From Gammaproteobacteria bacterium (GTDB lineage Bacteria > Pseudomonadota > Gammaproteobacteria > Thiohalobacterales > Thiohalobacteraceae): a DNA stretch of 15,222 nucleotides. Below are positions 14,445-15,222 of the stretch, one piece after another. The stretch is taken from NCBI GenBank assembly GCA_016214925.1, contig JACRMO010000249.1:1-15222 (forward strand), written 5' to 3'. Each line of letters opens with the position of its first letter. Position 1 is the first letter of the stretch. Both the position numbers and the translations under genes were made by a program. The notes beneath the pieces are model-generated. The model did not search any database and was not told where the DNA came from. It worked only from the letters and a program-made list of their open reading frames with translations.

Positions 14445-14510
14445 CGTCATTCCCGCGAAAGCGGGAATCCAGGGTCTGATGCATGGATTCCGGCCTGCGC
14501 CGGAATGACG
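14445..14510. repeat. dRS3/REP-like double hairpin
   Basis: Two hairpins, ATTCCCGC-gaaa-GCGGGAAT (14449-14468) and ATTCCGGC-ctgc-GCCGGAAT (14487-14506), sit inside outer arms CGTCATTCC (14445-14453) and GGAATGACG (14502-14510). The ATTCCC...GGGAAT form is that of the dRS3-type repeats common in beta- and gammaproteobacteria. It lies immediately after the terminator and 9 bases from the adk stop. Confidence 0.8.
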
Positions 14511-14519
14511 GGTTGTGAA

Positions 14520-15161
14520 TTACATGCCGATCTTGTTCTTGATGGCATTGATGACGTCGTCGCTGGAGGTCGCGGTGACGGTCATCAGCATGCCTTCCTT
14601 CTCGTAGAAGCCGGCCAGCGGCGCGGTCTTCTGGTTGTACACGTCCAGACGGTTGCTGATGGCTTCTTCGGTCTCGTCGTCGCGCTGCACGACCGGGCCG
14701 CCGCACTTGTCGCACACGCCGGCGACTTTCGGCGGGTTCGACTTTACGTTGTAAATGGCGTTGCAGCTGGTGCAGGTGCGGCGGGTGGTCAGGCGATCCT
14801 GGATCACGTCGCGCGGCACGTCGATGTTGACGACGCAGTCGAGCTTCTCGCCCATGTCGGCCAGCATCTTCTTCAGGGCTTCGGCCTGCGGGATGGTGCG
14901 CGGGAAGCCGTCGAGCAGGTAGCCGTTCTTGCAATCGTCCTGCTTCAGACGCTCGCCCATGATGCCCATGATGAGGTCGTCGGAGACCAGGTCGCCGGCC
15001 TTCATGGCGGCTTCGGCCTTCTTGCCGAGTTCGGTGCCGGCGGCGACGGCGGCACGGAGGATGTCGCCGGTGGAAATCTGGACGGAGCCGTCGAGCTGGG
15101 TGAGCAGTTTGGCGACGGTGCCTTTGCCAGCGCCGGGGGCGCCGAGGAGAATCAGTTTCAT
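14520..15161 (-). CDS. adk: Adenylate kinase with zinc-type LID
   Basis: This 213-residue enzyme interconverts ATP + AMP and 2 ADP in the cytoplasm. The P-loop GAPGAGKGT is at 7-15 (K13), the AMP-binding segment STGDILRAAV starts at 30, and the nucleotide-binding DGFPRT block is at 84-89. The LID domain (about 122-160) carries C130, C133, C150 and C153 as CTSC and CDKC, the four-Cys zinc form; E. coli Adk lacks it. Length and motifs are complete, so it should be active. It is read from ATG 15161; its GGAG ribosome site lies in a perfect palindrome just upstream. TATAAA (minus, 15179-15174) is a possible -10, with no convincing -35 seen in the remaining bases. It converges with the 13661 gene on a shared terminator. 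Confidence 0.97.
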   Translation of the reverse strand: MKLILLGAPGAGKGTVAKLLTQLDGSVQISTGDILRAAVAAGTELGKKAEAAMKAGDLVSDDLIMGIMGERLKQDDCKNGYLLDGFPRTIPQAEALKKMLADMGEKLDCVVNIDVPRDVIQDRLTTRRTCTSCNAIYNVKSNPPKVAGVCDKCGGPVVQRDDETEEAISNRLDVYNQKTAPLAGFYEKEGMLMTVTATSSDDVINAIKNKIGM

Positions 15162-15162
15162 G

Positions 15163-15172
15163 GGAGTACTCC
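15163..15172 (-). promoter_or_regulatory. Palindrome containing the adk ribosome site
   Basis: GGAGTACTCC is a perfect 10-base palindrome ending one base before the adk ATG on the minus strand. It contains the only GGAG ribosome site. As it has no loop, hairpin sequestration is unlikely, but dimer pairing or protein binding could affect translation. Confidence 0.4.
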
Positions 15173-15222
15173 GTTTATAGGTTAATCAACGATATTTATT
15201 GCGTAAGGAAATCATTGGCCTA

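Noticed and set aside
14271..15185. Plus-strand ORF of 304 codons over adk
   Set aside because: Shadow of adenylate kinase, which has all family motifs on the minus strand; the frame also runs through the terminator and dRS3 element.

Overview
The window looks like part of a moderately GC-rich proteobacterial chromosome, most likely a gammaproteobacterium. That guess rests on the style of the housekeeping and hypothetical genes (adenylate kinase, DUF2269, DUF3096, NDUFA9-like SDR-DoxX fusion) and on the dRS3/REP-type palindromes. No rRNA, tRNA, CRISPR array or intact transposase was seen, so the species cannot be fixed.

The left part (about 1-9070) reads as a defence-type island. It opens with three same-strand genes. 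The first is a type III restriction-like helicase-nuclease (29-2743), interrupted by one in-frame TAG at codon 98. The second is a stand-alone AAA ATPase with a C-terminal winged helix (2826-4034). The third is a large beta-class DNA methyltransferase (4062-6353) whose central, probably target-recognising, segment is clearly AT-richer than its flanks. Together they look like an atypical type III-like restriction-modification system with an added ATPase, in the order nuclease, ATPase, methylase. The nonsense codon may have disabled the nuclease. Downstream come a RhuM-family gene cut short exactly at a REP-like repeat (6436-7086), a small GIY-YIG-like protein (7178-7504) and a class II Fic protein (7709-9070). 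The fic promoter region carries long direct repeats that look like operators.

The right part (about 9117-15222) is more ordinary. A TTG-started SDR-DoxX fusion (9117-10406) overlaps a DUF2269 membrane protein (10406-10882), and a tiny DUF3096 protein follows (10939-11088). Next are a 10-cysteine protein of unknown function (11356-11694), an exported retropepsin-like aspartic protease (11843-12337) and, convergent to it, an exported EF-hand protein (12371-12667, minus). A decayed SRAP-peptidase remnant (12768-13037) precedes an HMA-fold-like protein without metal ligands (13086-13319). A repeat-bearing gap with one possible 24-aa ORF follows, then a membrane-anchored hypothetical protein (13661-14362). 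A strong, probably bidirectional terminator and a dRS3-like double hairpin separate that gene from adenylate kinase with a zinc-binding LID (14520-15161, minus).

The points most worth a second look are the amber-split nuclease within the nuclease-ATPase-methylase cassette, the methylase's AT-rich recognition segment, the GGGG(G/T)C(A/G)GA(A/C)C repeat family that coincides with the rhuM truncation, the fic operator array, and the 10-cysteine protein.
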